From: CAVXTT01 sp963764685 | GTDB taxonomy: Bacteria; Bacteroidota; Ignavibacteria; Ignavibacteriales; Ignavibacteriaceae | Assembly: GCA_963764685.1 (NCBI GenBank) | Contig: CAVXTT010000017.1 | Location: 124,001 to 188,000 of the forward strand | DNA length: 64,000 nt | Direction: 5' to 3' | Shown here: positions 19,024 through 27,407 of the stretch, one piece after another | Position numbering within the stretch: the stretch's first letter is position 1 | Layout: each line of letters opens with the position of its first letter | Notes under the pieces: model-generated | Seen by the model: only the letters and a program-made list of their open reading frames with translations | Database searches by the model: none | Told to the model about the DNA's origin: nothing | Program-made: the position numbers and the translations under genes

Positions 19024-19932
19024 CTAAGGTATTACACCTGCGCCCACTGCATCCAGGTAAGCTTCCAGAAATTTTGTAAATATCTCGTGCTCCTGGTGAG
19101 AGAGAGGTCCTCCAATAAAAGCTGCTGCATACTGCCTGCTCTGAAAAGCCGTACCCCTTTTGCCGTCATTTCTGCCTGAGATCCATATCGTGTAATTAGG
19201 TACTGCTACTGAATTTGCATTACTTACTCTTTGTGTACTTCCCGTACTGGTTGTGGTAAAAACACTAACCGTATCAGGAGCCGTTCTGTTTACAGTCATA
19301 ATCCCTAAAGTGCTTCCCTGGTAATTATAAAGGGATCCTGAACAGGTAGTGGAATTTAAGTAGGGACGTATAAGTCCTCTTCTGGAGCCCTTAAAATTTA
19401 ACCATATATACGGAGGCTTCTCACCGCTGCCTATATCAGCTTTGTCGCCAAGAATGTATGAATCAGTTCTTGAATATATTCCCATACCGCAGGAATTAAG
19501 TATAAAGTTTACTCCATCCGTTGCAGGGTTATAATTTGTCTCGAGATAACTTCCAGCGCCGTCACCCATATAACCCCTGAATGGCTCGAAGCTCATATTT
19601 CCCACGGAAGTAAGATTATGATCATCTTTAATCCAGTTTAACTTTGCATTATAAGCATCAGAAGCAGCTAAAATGTAAAGACAGTCAAACTTATTCCACA
19701 AAGCAGAGTCCACCAGTCCCTTTATTAACTTGCTTATTGCGGTTTTTACGGTGTCGGGCGGCTGTACTAACATCCTGTTAAAAAGTGCAGTTTCAAAAGG
19801 TGTATGTTTTTCAACCTTTTGCCCCTGGCCAAAATTTAAGCTTGAGAAAATAAAAAGGATCAAAAGTGTTTTGATAACAAGTTTCAGCATCACTGAATAA
19901 TAGGTTTTAGAATCCGCCATAAAAAAGAACAT
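19024..19932 (-). CDS. Exported protein of unknown function, phage-tail-like domain
   Basis: The protein has 302 residues; the likely start is the internal ATG at 19890 (MLKLVIKTLLILFIF), which gives a clean signal peptide ending at FGQ. The rest contains SALWNKFDCLYILAASDAYNAKLNW, TNYNPATDGVNF, YSRTDSYILGDKADIG, ISGRNDGKRG and SRQYAAAFIGGPLSHQE. From memory this pattern occurs in a widespread, uncharacterised concanavalin-like domain, common in phage structural and bacterial surface proteins. No enzymatic motif is seen. It is monocistronic, between tRNA-Arg and a repeat-rich spacer. Confidence 0.6.
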   Translation of the reverse strand: MFFFMADSKTYYSVMLKLVIKTLLILFIFSSLNFGQGQKVEKHTPFETALFNRMLVQPPDTVKTAISKLIKGLVDSALWNKFDCLYILAASDAYNAKLNWIKDDHNLTSVGNMSFEPFRGYMGDGAGSYLETNYNPATDGVNFILNSCGMGIYSRTDSYILGDKADIGSGEKPPYIWLNFKGSRRGLIRPYLNSTTCSGSLYNYQGSTLGIMTVNRTAPDTVSVFTTTSTGSTQRVSNANSVAVPNYTIWISGRNDGKRGTAFQSRQYAAAFIGGPLSHQEHEIFTKFLEAYLDAVGAGVIP

Positions 19933-20094
19933 TTCTCAATACTCCTTTTTTTGCTTAGGCTAAAATAGAAAATATTTTCAATGGGACAGCGGATAAATTA
20001 AAAAAACTTATGATCCCAGAAAAATGAGGGGAGGAAAAAAGACAGTTGGACATCACTTTCAATAAAATTTACACACAGCAGGAGACAGGTCACT

Positions 20095-20390
20095 GAGTAG
20101 GACGGCTTCAGCCGGACGTATCGAAGTGGTGGACACCGCAGGTATTTGGGTGTTGTGTAATGCCCGCCCTTGTGTCTTCGATACATCTGCCTTCGACAGA
20201 TACTCAGCCACCGGGCTCAGCTGGTCAAGACAGGCTAGTCAGCTAGGACGCAAACGCAAGGTCGTTGAGTGTTCCGAGTCCTCGAAGCGAGGTCGTTAGG
20301 TGTTTCGAGTCCTTTAGGAAAGTTTCGAAGCTAGGTCGTTGAGTGTTTTCGAGTCCTCGAGAAAATGTATCGAAACGACCGGATACCTCG
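20095..20390. repeat. Cluster of imperfect palindromic interspersed repeats
   Basis: Three related copies start with GGTCGTT: 20260-20290, about 20291-20332 and 20334-20380. They share the core GTCGTTGAGTGTTTCGAG with small changes. The last copy begins GGTCGTT and ends AACGACC, so it can fold end to end, with an inner CGAG/CTCG stem. Just before (20095-20220) are further short dyads built on TTCGA and CAGCCACCGGGCTCAGCTGG. The spacer 19933-20477 has no credible gene. Confidence 0.7.
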
Positions 20391-20425
20391 TAATCGAAAT
20401 GAAACTAAAAACTAAGTACCAGGTA

Positions 20426-20449
20426 CTAAAAAGCCGGAGCCCTCCGGCT
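20426..20449 (-). terminator. Intrinsic terminator
   Basis: AGCCGGAG (20432-20439) and CTCCGGCT (20442-20449) form a perfect GC-rich stem. On the minus strand it is followed by TTTTT. It lies 28 bases after the end of the FISUMP-domain gene at 20478. Confidence 0.8.
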
Positions 20450-20477
20450 AATTAGTAACGCTGATAATTTACAAATG

Positions 20478-21716
20478 TTAGTTCTTCACACAGCGGACAG
20501 AAAACCCATATTTCTTAGAGAGGTCAGGAATTCCCGCAATTTTACCTGAATTGTACATATGCATATATATCCCGTAGAAATCGCTGTATTGGGTTGAAGT
20601 CCAGAAAACACCTAATTGTCCTAAGCTTCCGAAATCACCAACACTGTAGCGGCGTCCGGCAAGTTTGGCAGAAAAGCCGGTAGTATTTGTACCTGCACCG
20701 TTTCCCGAGCCCTGTCCTACAGCTTTTAATGAATTGCCGTCAAATCCTGCAGCTTCAATTAGTATTTCATAATCTTCACGTGTGGGAATATGCCAGCCAT
20801 TGGGACAAATACCCTGCACACCCGGGTCGATCGAGTACTGCATTACTTCATTCCACTGATATAATGCACCGAAAGAATTACATTTCAGGGTATCGTCATC
20901 GTAGCAGTATTTCTCAACCACACCGTTATTATTCATTGTTCCTGTTCCGGGGATCATATTACCTACATTAAGATTTTGTTTGAACCAGCATTGGCTTCCA
21001 ATCTGAATTGTTTCATATGTTCTCCCCTCATAAACAATTCCCGATGGGCAGGCAAATCTTTCTATAACCAGGTCACCCAGGTTAAGGGTATCACCTGCTG
21101 CAGGCAGATTTGTAAATGTTTTCCGTGCAAAGTCTGTCCATACAACCAGGCTGTCGATAATTACTTCAGCTGCCTCCTCAACTTTTCCCATTGACACACT
21201 CCCGCTTGTATTTAAATGCTGACTTCCATAAAGCAGCATCATTTTTCTGGTGGTGACAATTTTATCATCTATGGTTAGCCGGGATATATACATTCCGTTT
21301 GCGAGTCCGTTAAGATCTACATCTATGAAATTATTTCCCGCTTCAAAAGTTTTCTCAACGGTTGGGTAAACTCTCTCCCCGAGCATATCAAAAACTTCAA
21401 GTTTAACTTTCCCCCTGGCGGGTAAAGATATTCCTATCCTTGTCTTAGGATTAAAAGGGTTAGGAAAATTATTTGTAACTGCATACCCGGTTGGAAGAGA
21501 AGATTCTACACCTGTAACTCTATTAATAACAAATATAAAATTACCAGTTGATGTAGAAACTGTATCATAAACATCCGGAGTTGAATATAATCTCAGAATT
21601 GCATTTGGGATAGGAGTACTGGTTTCATCAATAAGTCTTCCTAAAATCACCTGAGATTCTGTTTCGGTCGTGAGTAAGATCGTAAGAAACAATAAAACCG
21701 TAACGTGACGTATCAT
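20478..21716 (-). CDS. Exported FISUMP-domain protein with internal sorting-domain-like module
   Basis: The 412-residue protein has a signal peptide (RHVTVLLFLTILL ... TESQ), a short carboxypeptidase-regulatory-like part (LGRLIDETSTPIPNAILRL), then a type A sorting-domain-like module in the middle (about residues 78-165: NNFPNPFNPKTRIGISLPA ... NGMYISRLTIDDKIVTTRKM). The C-terminal half is a Fibrobacter succinogenes major paralogous (FISUMP) domain: YETIQIGSQCWFKQNLNVG, NSFGALYQWNE, GICPNGWHIPTREDYE, FWTSTQYSD, GFSVRCVKN. Sorting domains normally end a protein, so the internal position is unusual. The function of FISUMP domains is not established; an extracellular role is inferred. Confidence 0.85.
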   Translation of the reverse strand: MIRHVTVLLFLTILLTTETESQVILGRLIDETSTPIPNAILRLYSTPDVYDTVSTSTGNFIFVINRVTGVESSLPTGYAVTNNFPNPFNPKTRIGISLPARGKVKLEVFDMLGERVYPTVEKTFEAGNNFIDVDLNGLANGMYISRLTIDDKIVTTRKMMLLYGSQHLNTSGSVSMGKVEEAAEVIIDSLVVWTDFARKTFTNLPAAGDTLNLGDLVIERFACPSGIVYEGRTYETIQIGSQCWFKQNLNVGNMIPGTGTMNNNGVVEKYCYDDDTLKCNSFGALYQWNEVMQYSIDPGVQGICPNGWHIPTREDYEILIEAAGFDGNSLKAVGQGSGNGAGTNTTGFSAKLAGRRYSVGDFGSLGQLGVFWTSTQYSDFYGIYMHMYNSGKIAGIPDLSKKYGFSVRCVKN

Positions 21717-21994
21717 TTTTAACCTCAGTTCTTAAATTCATCGGATCAATAATTATTAATATGTGACAGAATTCACTGGAATAAATTTCCTGTTGAATAC
21801 GGGTGAAGTTAATTATATTCAGGAGTTACTTCGTTGATGGAAAATATTCTATGACCGGGGCTTGATTAAATTCACTCCGGCAGATCACAAATCATTTTAT
21901 ATAAGCTTACTGGGTTTCTTATGAAGTGATTCAATAAAATGAACCCCTGCAAGGGATAGTTCGATCTTCATTATTTAAGATTCAGGTGACATTA

Positions 21995-22852
21995 ATGAGA
22001 ACAATAAAACAGATACATAAAGCTGAAGCCGATCCTATTGCTGATCTTATAACTTTTCGGGCACTCCCTACAGACACAATTGGTATGGAGAGGCTTAACC
22101 CGTTTATATTTCTGAATCACCACGGACCGCAAATATATCCCCCCGGCAACAGGGGTCTGCCCTTTGGCCCTCATCCGCACAGGGGAATGGAGACGGTCAC
22201 TTTTATTCTCGAAGGGGATATAATGCATAAAGATTCAGGCGGACACGAAAGTGTTATCAGCTCCGGCGGCATTCAATATATGAGTGCAGGCAGGGGACTC
22301 ATCCACGCGGAGACCTCATCCGATGATTTTAAGCTGAATGGCGGAAGGCTTGAAATACTGCAGCTTTGGCTTAATCTTCCTGCAAGATATAAAATGGATA
22401 TGCCCCGGTATAAGGGATTTCAAAAGGAAGAAATACCTGAAATCATTATCGATGATAAAGTGAGGGTAAATGTTATTTCCGGCAAGTGGGAAGAGAAAGA
22501 GGGAGTTTTTGAAACAGTAACCGGCGTTCATTTAAGTCTGGTAGAATTTAAAAGAGGAGGGGAGATGGAAATGTTTTATCCGCCTGAAGATAATATATTC
22601 TTTTACCTGATAAGGGGAGAGCTGGAAGTAAACAAGAAGACCGTTCAGGGACTTCATCTTGTCGAATTCGGCCATGACGCACGTGAAATAGGTATAAAAG
22701 CAATAAACGATTCAATTCTTCTTCTCGGAAGTGCACCACCGCTGACGGAACCTATTGCTGCGCAGGGACCATTTGTTATGAACAGCAAAGAAGATATCTA
22801 CAGGGCATATGATGATTATAATAAAGGAAAATTCGGGAAGTGGAGGGGGTAA
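21995..22852 (+). CDS. Pirin family protein
   Basis: This bicupin of 285 residues carries the pirin metal-binding block GPHPHRGMETVTFILEG (the HPH pair, with further ligands in the block ending GGIQYMSAGRGLIHAE). The C-terminal cupin follows (LSLVEFKRGGEMEMFYPPE). Family members bind iron and act as quercetinases or cofactors; which applies here cannot be told. The ATG at 21995 is preferred over the GTG at 21986 because AGGTGA lies at 21984-21989 at proper spacing. It is monocistronic; a repeat-built hairpin follows its stop at once. Confidence 0.9.
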   Translation: MRTIKQIHKAEADPIADLITFRALPTDTIGMERLNPFIFLNHHGPQIYPPGNRGLPFGPHPHRGMETVTFILEGDIMHKDSGGHESVISSGGIQYMSAGRGLIHAETSSDDFKLNGGRLEILQLWLNLPARYKMDMPRYKGFQKEEIPEIIIDDKVRVNVISGKWEEKEGVFETVTGVHLSLVEFKRGGEMEMFYPPEDNIFFYLIRGELEVNKKTVQGLHLVEFGHDAREIGIKAINDSILLLGSAPPLTEPIAAQGPFVMNSKEDIYRAYDDYNKGKFGKWRG

Positions 22853-22853
22853 A

Positions 22854-22973
22854 GTACGATGGTTCGATGGTACGATGGTTCGATGGTAAGCGTTAATAAA
22901 TTAATATAGCATCCGATTCAAAAATAAATTGTCTTTAACACTATCGTACCATCGTACCGTCGAACTATCGTAC
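22854..22973. repeat. 8-base tandem repeats in inverted arrangement after pirin gene
   Basis: Units GATGGTTC/GATGGTAC run from 22858 to about 22889. The reverse complement of the same unit (ATCGTACC) runs from 22941 to 22973. The two blocks can pair as a long imperfect stem around a loop of about 52 bases. The array starts 5 bases after the stop codon. The same unit, without the inverted half, occurs at 37808-37887. Confidence 0.85.
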
Positions 22974-23034
22974 TAATAATTGTTGTTTAAGTTCAAAACA
23001 TTAACTAATTTCTGTCAACAAATCGCGGCAGGAA

Positions 23035-25488
23035 ATGAAGATCCCGGTAAAAATATTAATTATCGATCTGCTCCTATTTCTGATCTGCATCCCGGGTATA
23101 ATCCAGGTAATTCATAAAGCTGATCTTCCATTCCCGGTTATTGGAATGAAGGAAGGTCTTACTTTGAAAGCAGATTATCCCCCTTTCAAAAAAAATGATC
23201 TTTTAATTTCCATTAATGGAAATCCAGTAAACAGCATTGACCAGCTGGAATTTACAACCGATACTAAAAATAAGGGTGACATTGTTTCAGCGATTGTCTC
23301 AAGAAATGGGGCTTATTATGAAAGCAATATCGTTCTCAGAAGGTATTACAGCGGCGCATATATAGCGGCAGCGTCTGTAATAGGACTATCTTTTTTTGTA
23401 CTTGCTTTCTTAGTCCTGTCAAATGGAACAGAGAAAAAAGCATCAGTAGTGTTTCACTGGGGCTCTGTATCAACAGCATTGATATTGTTCTGTACCTGGG
23501 GAAATATTTACCTGCTGCCTTATAATCTGGGCTGGATTGTAAGGTATACTTTCCACGCGGGATATGTTGCAGCACCGGCAATCTTTATCCATTTTGCATA
23601 CCTTTTTCCAATAGACAGGGAAAAGGAAAGAAAAAAGATAATATACTTTTTTTATTTATCTGCAGCTCTCTTATTCCTTTATCTTTCCTTCACATTTACA
23701 CTTGCAGCAAGGGATTTTAATCCTGTAAGCCTGGATCTTTATCTTTATGCTAGTAATCTTCTGAGGGTTTATATTATTTCGGGAGTTCTTATCTCTGTAA
23801 TAATATTTACAAAAGCATATTTTCTTGCTTCAGGGCTGGCCGAAAAGAAAAAGCTTAAATGGATACTATTTGGATTTTTTGCGGGTCCCCTGATGTATAT
23901 TCTTGCCTGGGTTATCCCGCAGGCGCTCGGATTTACCTTTATTCCAGAAATAGCAGCAATATTTTTTATGCTGTTTGTTCCTGTTACATTTGCCATCGCT
24001 ATTCTTAAATATCATTTGTTTGATATCGATTTTGTTATAAACAGAAGTATTGTTTATTCAATATCGGTTGCATTCCTTGTGCTGCTTTACTTCGCAATTG
24101 TTTACCTCGTTTCAGGACTGCTTACCTATCCGGGAAATAATATTCCTTCTGTTGTATCAGTTGTTGCTGCAGCGCTTTTATTTCAACCTGTAAAAAGAAG
24201 AGTTCAAAGGTTTGTAGATCTCAAATTCTTCAGAGTGCAGTATGATTTCAGGAATGCAGTAAAACAGTTTTTCTCTGATCTGAAACAGTCAAATGATTTC
24301 AATGCTCTTTCCGAATTTGTGGTTAAAGAAACTGATAGGATCATTCCTCTCAGTCGTTCGGGAATTGTTCTTTGCGATGCAGCTAATAAGATCATTACAC
24401 ATTTTTATCATAAAGGATTTGAGGCACTCGAACAGGAAGGCGCACTTTATAAGCTTCAGCTGTTATTTATGAATGCAGATGTTCCCGCAGCCTTTTTGCA
24501 CAAACTGGAAAGCAGCATTGATATAGGTATAATTGATAAAGAGATGCATCAGCTTTTCGGGATAGTGATAATAATTCCGTTACTTACAAACGAGAAGAAA
24601 TTAGGGGGTTATTTCATTGCGGGAGAGAAGAAATCAGGCAGCAGGTTCAGTATAGAAGATGTAGAAATGCTCAAATTGATCGGAATGAGAACAGCTCTTG
24701 AAATAAGCAGGATAAAACTAAACCAGGAATTGATATACGAGCAGCTGCAGAAAGAAAAGCTGCAGGAGCTGGATAAGCTGAAATCATTCTTTATCTCAAG
24801 CACTGCTCACGAATTAAAAACTCCACTGACTTCTATTAAACTTTTTTCAGAGACACTCGAGAGAAAATTAAATGAGACCGATAATAAATATCTTCAAATA
24901 ATAAAAGGGGAGTGCGACAGGCTGACAAGACTAATCGACAATCTTCTCGACATTTCAAGGATAGAAAGAAGTGAAAAGAAATATTACCCGGAACCGGTTT
25001 TCCTGCTGCCGCTGCTCCGAAAATCACTCCTGCTGATGGAGTACCAGTTCAATATGGAAAATTGCACGGTTACATTTGAACCTGGAAAAATTGAAGAGCT
25101 ATTAATTTATGCGGATGAAGATGCAGTTATTTCGGCACTTATAAATATTTACACCAATGCACTAAAATATTCACGTGCACCTAAAAAATTAGCAGTGAAA
25201 GTAAATAATTCAGGCAGCTCTGTAGTGATTTCAATCAGCGATAACGGCATCGGGATGAGTGAAGAGGATGTTAAAAATATTCTTCAGCCTTATTACAGAT
25301 CGACACTTGTGCAGAATAAAAATTTCATCGGCACGGGGATAGGGCTTGCACTGGTAAAGCATATCGTTGAGGGGCATAGCGGAAAGATATATATAAACAG
25401 TATCCCTGGGGAAGGGAGCACATTTACTCTTGAATTTCCTGTTTTAAAAGAAGAGTCCGCTGAAAATGAAAAGAGGATTACATTGTAG
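23035..25488 (+). CDS. Membrane sensor histidine kinase with N-terminal PDZ domain
   Basis: This 817-residue kinase has an N-terminal membrane anchor (ILIIDLLLFLICIPGII), a PDZ-like domain (about residues 35-100: GLTLKADYPPFKKNDLLISINGNPV), then about seven transmembrane helices (100-370). A GAF-like domain (about 400-560), a coiled coil and HisKA with His592 (SSTAHELKTPL) follow, and the HATPase (DNGIGMSEEDV, GTGIGLALVKH) ends the protein. The PDZ faces the periplasm if topology is normal. No response regulator is adjacent on the same strand, so its partner is unknown. A periplasmic stress sensor is possible, but that is inference. Confidence 0.88.
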   Translation: MKIPVKILIIDLLLFLICIPGIIQVIHKADLPFPVIGMKEGLTLKADYPPFKKNDLLISINGNPVNSIDQLEFTTDTKNKGDIVSAIVSRNGAYYESNIVLRRYYSGAYIAAASVIGLSFFVLAFLVLSNGTEKKASVVFHWGSVSTALILFCTWGNIYLLPYNLGWIVRYTFHAGYVAAPAIFIHFAYLFPIDREKERKKIIYFFYLSAALLFLYLSFTFTLAARDFNPVSLDLYLYASNLLRVYIISGVLISVIIFTKAYFLASGLAEKKKLKWILFGFFAGPLMYILAWVIPQALGFTFIPEIAAIFFMLFVPVTFAIAILKYHLFDIDFVINRSIVYSISVAFLVLLYFAIVYLVSGLLTYPGNNIPSVVSVVAAALLFQPVKRRVQRFVDLKFFRVQYDFRNAVKQFFSDLKQSNDFNALSEFVVKETDRIIPLSRSGIVLCDAANKIITHFYHKGFEALEQEGALYKLQLLFMNADVPAAFLHKLESSIDIGIIDKEMHQLFGIVIIIPLLTNEKKLGGYFIAGEKKSGSRFSIEDVEMLKLIGMRTALEISRIKLNQELIYEQLQKEKLQELDKLKSFFISSTAHELKTPLTSIKLFSETLERKLNETDNKYLQIIKGECDRLTRLIDNLLDISRIERSEKKYYPEPVFLLPLLRKSLLLMEYQFNMENCTVTFEPGKIEELLIYADEDAVISALINIYTNALKYSRAPKKLAVKVNNSGSSVVISISDNGIGMSEEDVKNILQPYYRSTLVQNKNFIGTGIGLALVKHIVEGHSGKIYINSIPGEGSTFTLEFPVLKEESAENEKRITL

Positions 25489-25587
25489 TGTAACCCTCAC
25501 CACTGTTTTCAATTTAGAAAAATATTATTGACCTGCTCAAATCTCCTCTATTATCCTACAAATCCTTCTGTTTAAGAACTTATATGT

Positions 25588-25719
25588 TTATTTATTTAGA
25601 GCGTCTGCGTACTTACTATTCATATTTTTAAGCTGCTGGGTAACTTTAATAGAGTTTTTCCGCGCCAAAACGAATAATACCGATAGAAACAGTATTACAC
25701 CGATTTCAACAAAACCCAT
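25588..25719 (-). CDS. Small single-pass membrane protein (43 residues)
   Basis: ATG at 25719 follows a strong Shine-Dalgarno site: GGAGGAAT on the minus strand, 6 bases before the start, one of the best in the window. The product starts MGFVEIGVILFLSVLFVLA, one transmembrane helix with the N-terminus outside or short, followed by a basic RKNS and a helical tail (TQQLKNMNSKYADALNK). Its family is unknown. It lies tail to tail with the PDZ kinase gene and downstream of nothing on its own strand for 350 bases, so it is probably an independent transcript. Confidence 0.6.
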   Translation of the reverse strand: MGFVEIGVILFLSVLFVLARKNSIKVTQQLKNMNSKYADALNK

Positions 25720-26069
25720 TATTCCTCCGAAAATTAAGTAAAATTAAAGAAAACAGGGGGCAAGTATTGTACCAAAGCCAATAAGGAAGGTGATGTCACA
25801 ATTTTACATTATTCGGATTGTAAGGAGTTCAGAATCTGAACGGGGGATGTAAATATTACAAAACTAAATCGCAAAAATTTCATTTTTACCAACTTTTTAT
25901 TTCATGATGCAGGGAGCCTGAGTAGTTAATTCTCAAATCATGGTCAGGCAGGTACCAGGCCGAATTGTCTGAAATTAGGCCGTGCGTTGTCCGGGCATTG
26001 TCTCAGCGTCGTCCGGGCAGAACCAAATTGTAAATAGGAATTTTAGAAATGTGGATTATAAATTACAAT
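25720..26069. other. Spacer with short direct repeat
   Basis: No gene is seen. A direct repeat, GCGTTGTCCGGGCA (25984-25997) and GCGTCGTCCGGGCA (26006-26019), is spaced by 22 bases between starts. It may belong to the same class of imperfect intergenic repeats found elsewhere in the window. It sits downstream of the NtrY-like kinase gene on the minus strand. Confidence 0.5.
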
Positions 26070-27407
26070 TTACAATTTTATTGTAAATACGGTTTCTTCG
26101 AATGGTTTTGAAAATACGCGGATATTTCCTCCGTGGGATCTGATGATCTGGCGGGATAGGCTTAAGCCGATACCGGATCCATCTTTGCGGGTGGTAAAAA
26201 AGGGAATAAAAATGCGTTCCTGGATTTCTTCACTTATACCTGCACCGTTATCCTTCACGCGTATTGTTGTTTTACCCCTTTCGTCAGGTTTTGCTTCAAG
26301 AATTATATGTGGGTCTTTTACATTATCCAATGCCTGTATTGAATTCAGCACCAGGTTTATTAACACCTGCTCGATCAATTCAGGATCTGCCGTTAATTCG
26401 AGCTGAGATGGCTCCACACTATAAGTAAGTCTGATTCCTTTTTCTTTAAGTTCATTGGCAAAAAGCTTTGCTACTCTTTCAAAAAGATTTATCAATGGGA
26501 AGAACTGAAAATTAGGTTTGGGCAGTTTTGTAAGATTTCTGTAATTATCAACAAAATGAAGAAGTCCTTCACTTCTTTTCTGTATTGTGCTTACTGCTGT
26601 AGTAATATCTTTCAATGTTTCTTCTTCAATTCCATTGTCCGATGCGGTATATGACTCAAGCAGCCGGTTTACCGTAGAAGCTAATGATGAAATGGGTGTA
26701 ACGGAGTTCATTATCTCGTGTGTTAATACCCTTATAAGCTTCTGCCAGGCTTCCATTTCAGTTTCTTCAAGCTCGCTCTGGATATTCTGGATTGAAGTTA
26801 AAATATATTTCTGATCCCTTAGCTTAAATTCAGTAGCATATACAATATACTGAACAAGATCATCCTGCAGCAGCCTGAACATTTTTTTATCTCCGGATCT
26901 TAAGCCGAGAAAAGTATCCCCCAGGCCCTTGCTAATCTTATTCAGCGATACAATATGACTTAACTGCGGGAGGCGGAATATTTTTTTAGCCGCATTATTT
27001 ATGAACTCGACCCTGCCGGTGTAATCATATGATATGAGCCCTATACCCACGTGCTGCATTACAGTCTGCTTGTAGCGGGAACTCTCCTCCATTTCTTTTC
27101 TCGTCCTGCTGAACTGGGAAATAACATCATTGAATGCTTTATTCAACTCTATAAATGATTTCCCCTCTCCTTTACCCGAAAAGGTACGCGAGAAATCTGA
27201 ATGCCGTATCGATTCGAGGAACCTGCTCAGATCCCGGTTTGTTGTCTCCACTTTTTTTATTATTCCGTAAACCTGGTAAATGATCAGAAAGAGCACAACT
27301 ATTGAAGTGACCTTCAGGTTTGAATTAAAATAAAAGAAGAGTAAAAGATAAATTGATAATGCGAGGATAAGTACACGGATTATCAGATTTATCCTGAAGT
27401 TTTTCAT
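26070..27407 (-). CDS. NtrY-like membrane sensor histidine kinase
   Basis: The protein has 445 residues: two transmembrane helices (about 8-28 and 33-50), a short linker with EXXNRDLSRFLESIRHSDFS-like sequence, a PAS-like domain (about 112-205, VGIGLISYDYTGRVEFINN), HisKA with His230 (VLTHEIMNSVTPI) and HATPase (NGAGISEEIQERIF, GSGIGLSLSRQI). It overlaps the upstream phosphatase gene as ATGA. Its N-terminal 215 residues are homologous, segment for segment, to the N-terminus of that phosphatase. The NtrC-type regulator two genes upstream is the likely phosphotransfer partner. Confidence 0.9.
   Translation of the reverse strand: MKNFRINLIIRVLILALSIYLLLFFYFNSNLKVTSIVVLFLIIYQVYGIIKKVETTNRDLSRFLESIRHSDFSRTFSGKGEGKSFIELNKAFNDVISQFSRTRKEMEESSRYKQTVMQHVGIGLISYDYTGRVEFINNAAKKIFRLPQLSHIVSLNKISKGLGDTFLGLRSGDKKMFRLLQDDLVQYIVYATEFKLRDQKYILTSIQNIQSELEETEMEAWQKLIRVLTHEIMNSVTPISSLASTVNRLLESYTASDNGIEEETLKDITTAVSTIQKRSEGLLHFVDNYRNLTKLPKPNFQFFPLINLFERVAKLFANELKEKGIRLTYSVEPSQLELTADPELIEQVLINLVLNSIQALDNVKDPHIILEAKPDERGKTTIRVKDNGAGISEEIQERIFIPFFTTRKDGSGIGLSLSRQIIRSHGGNIRVFSKPFEETVFTIKL

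Noticed and set aside
18790..19932. Prophage or integrative element beside tRNA-Arg, because of the phage-tail-like protein
   Set aside because: No integrase, no duplicated tRNA end and no other phage genes were found.
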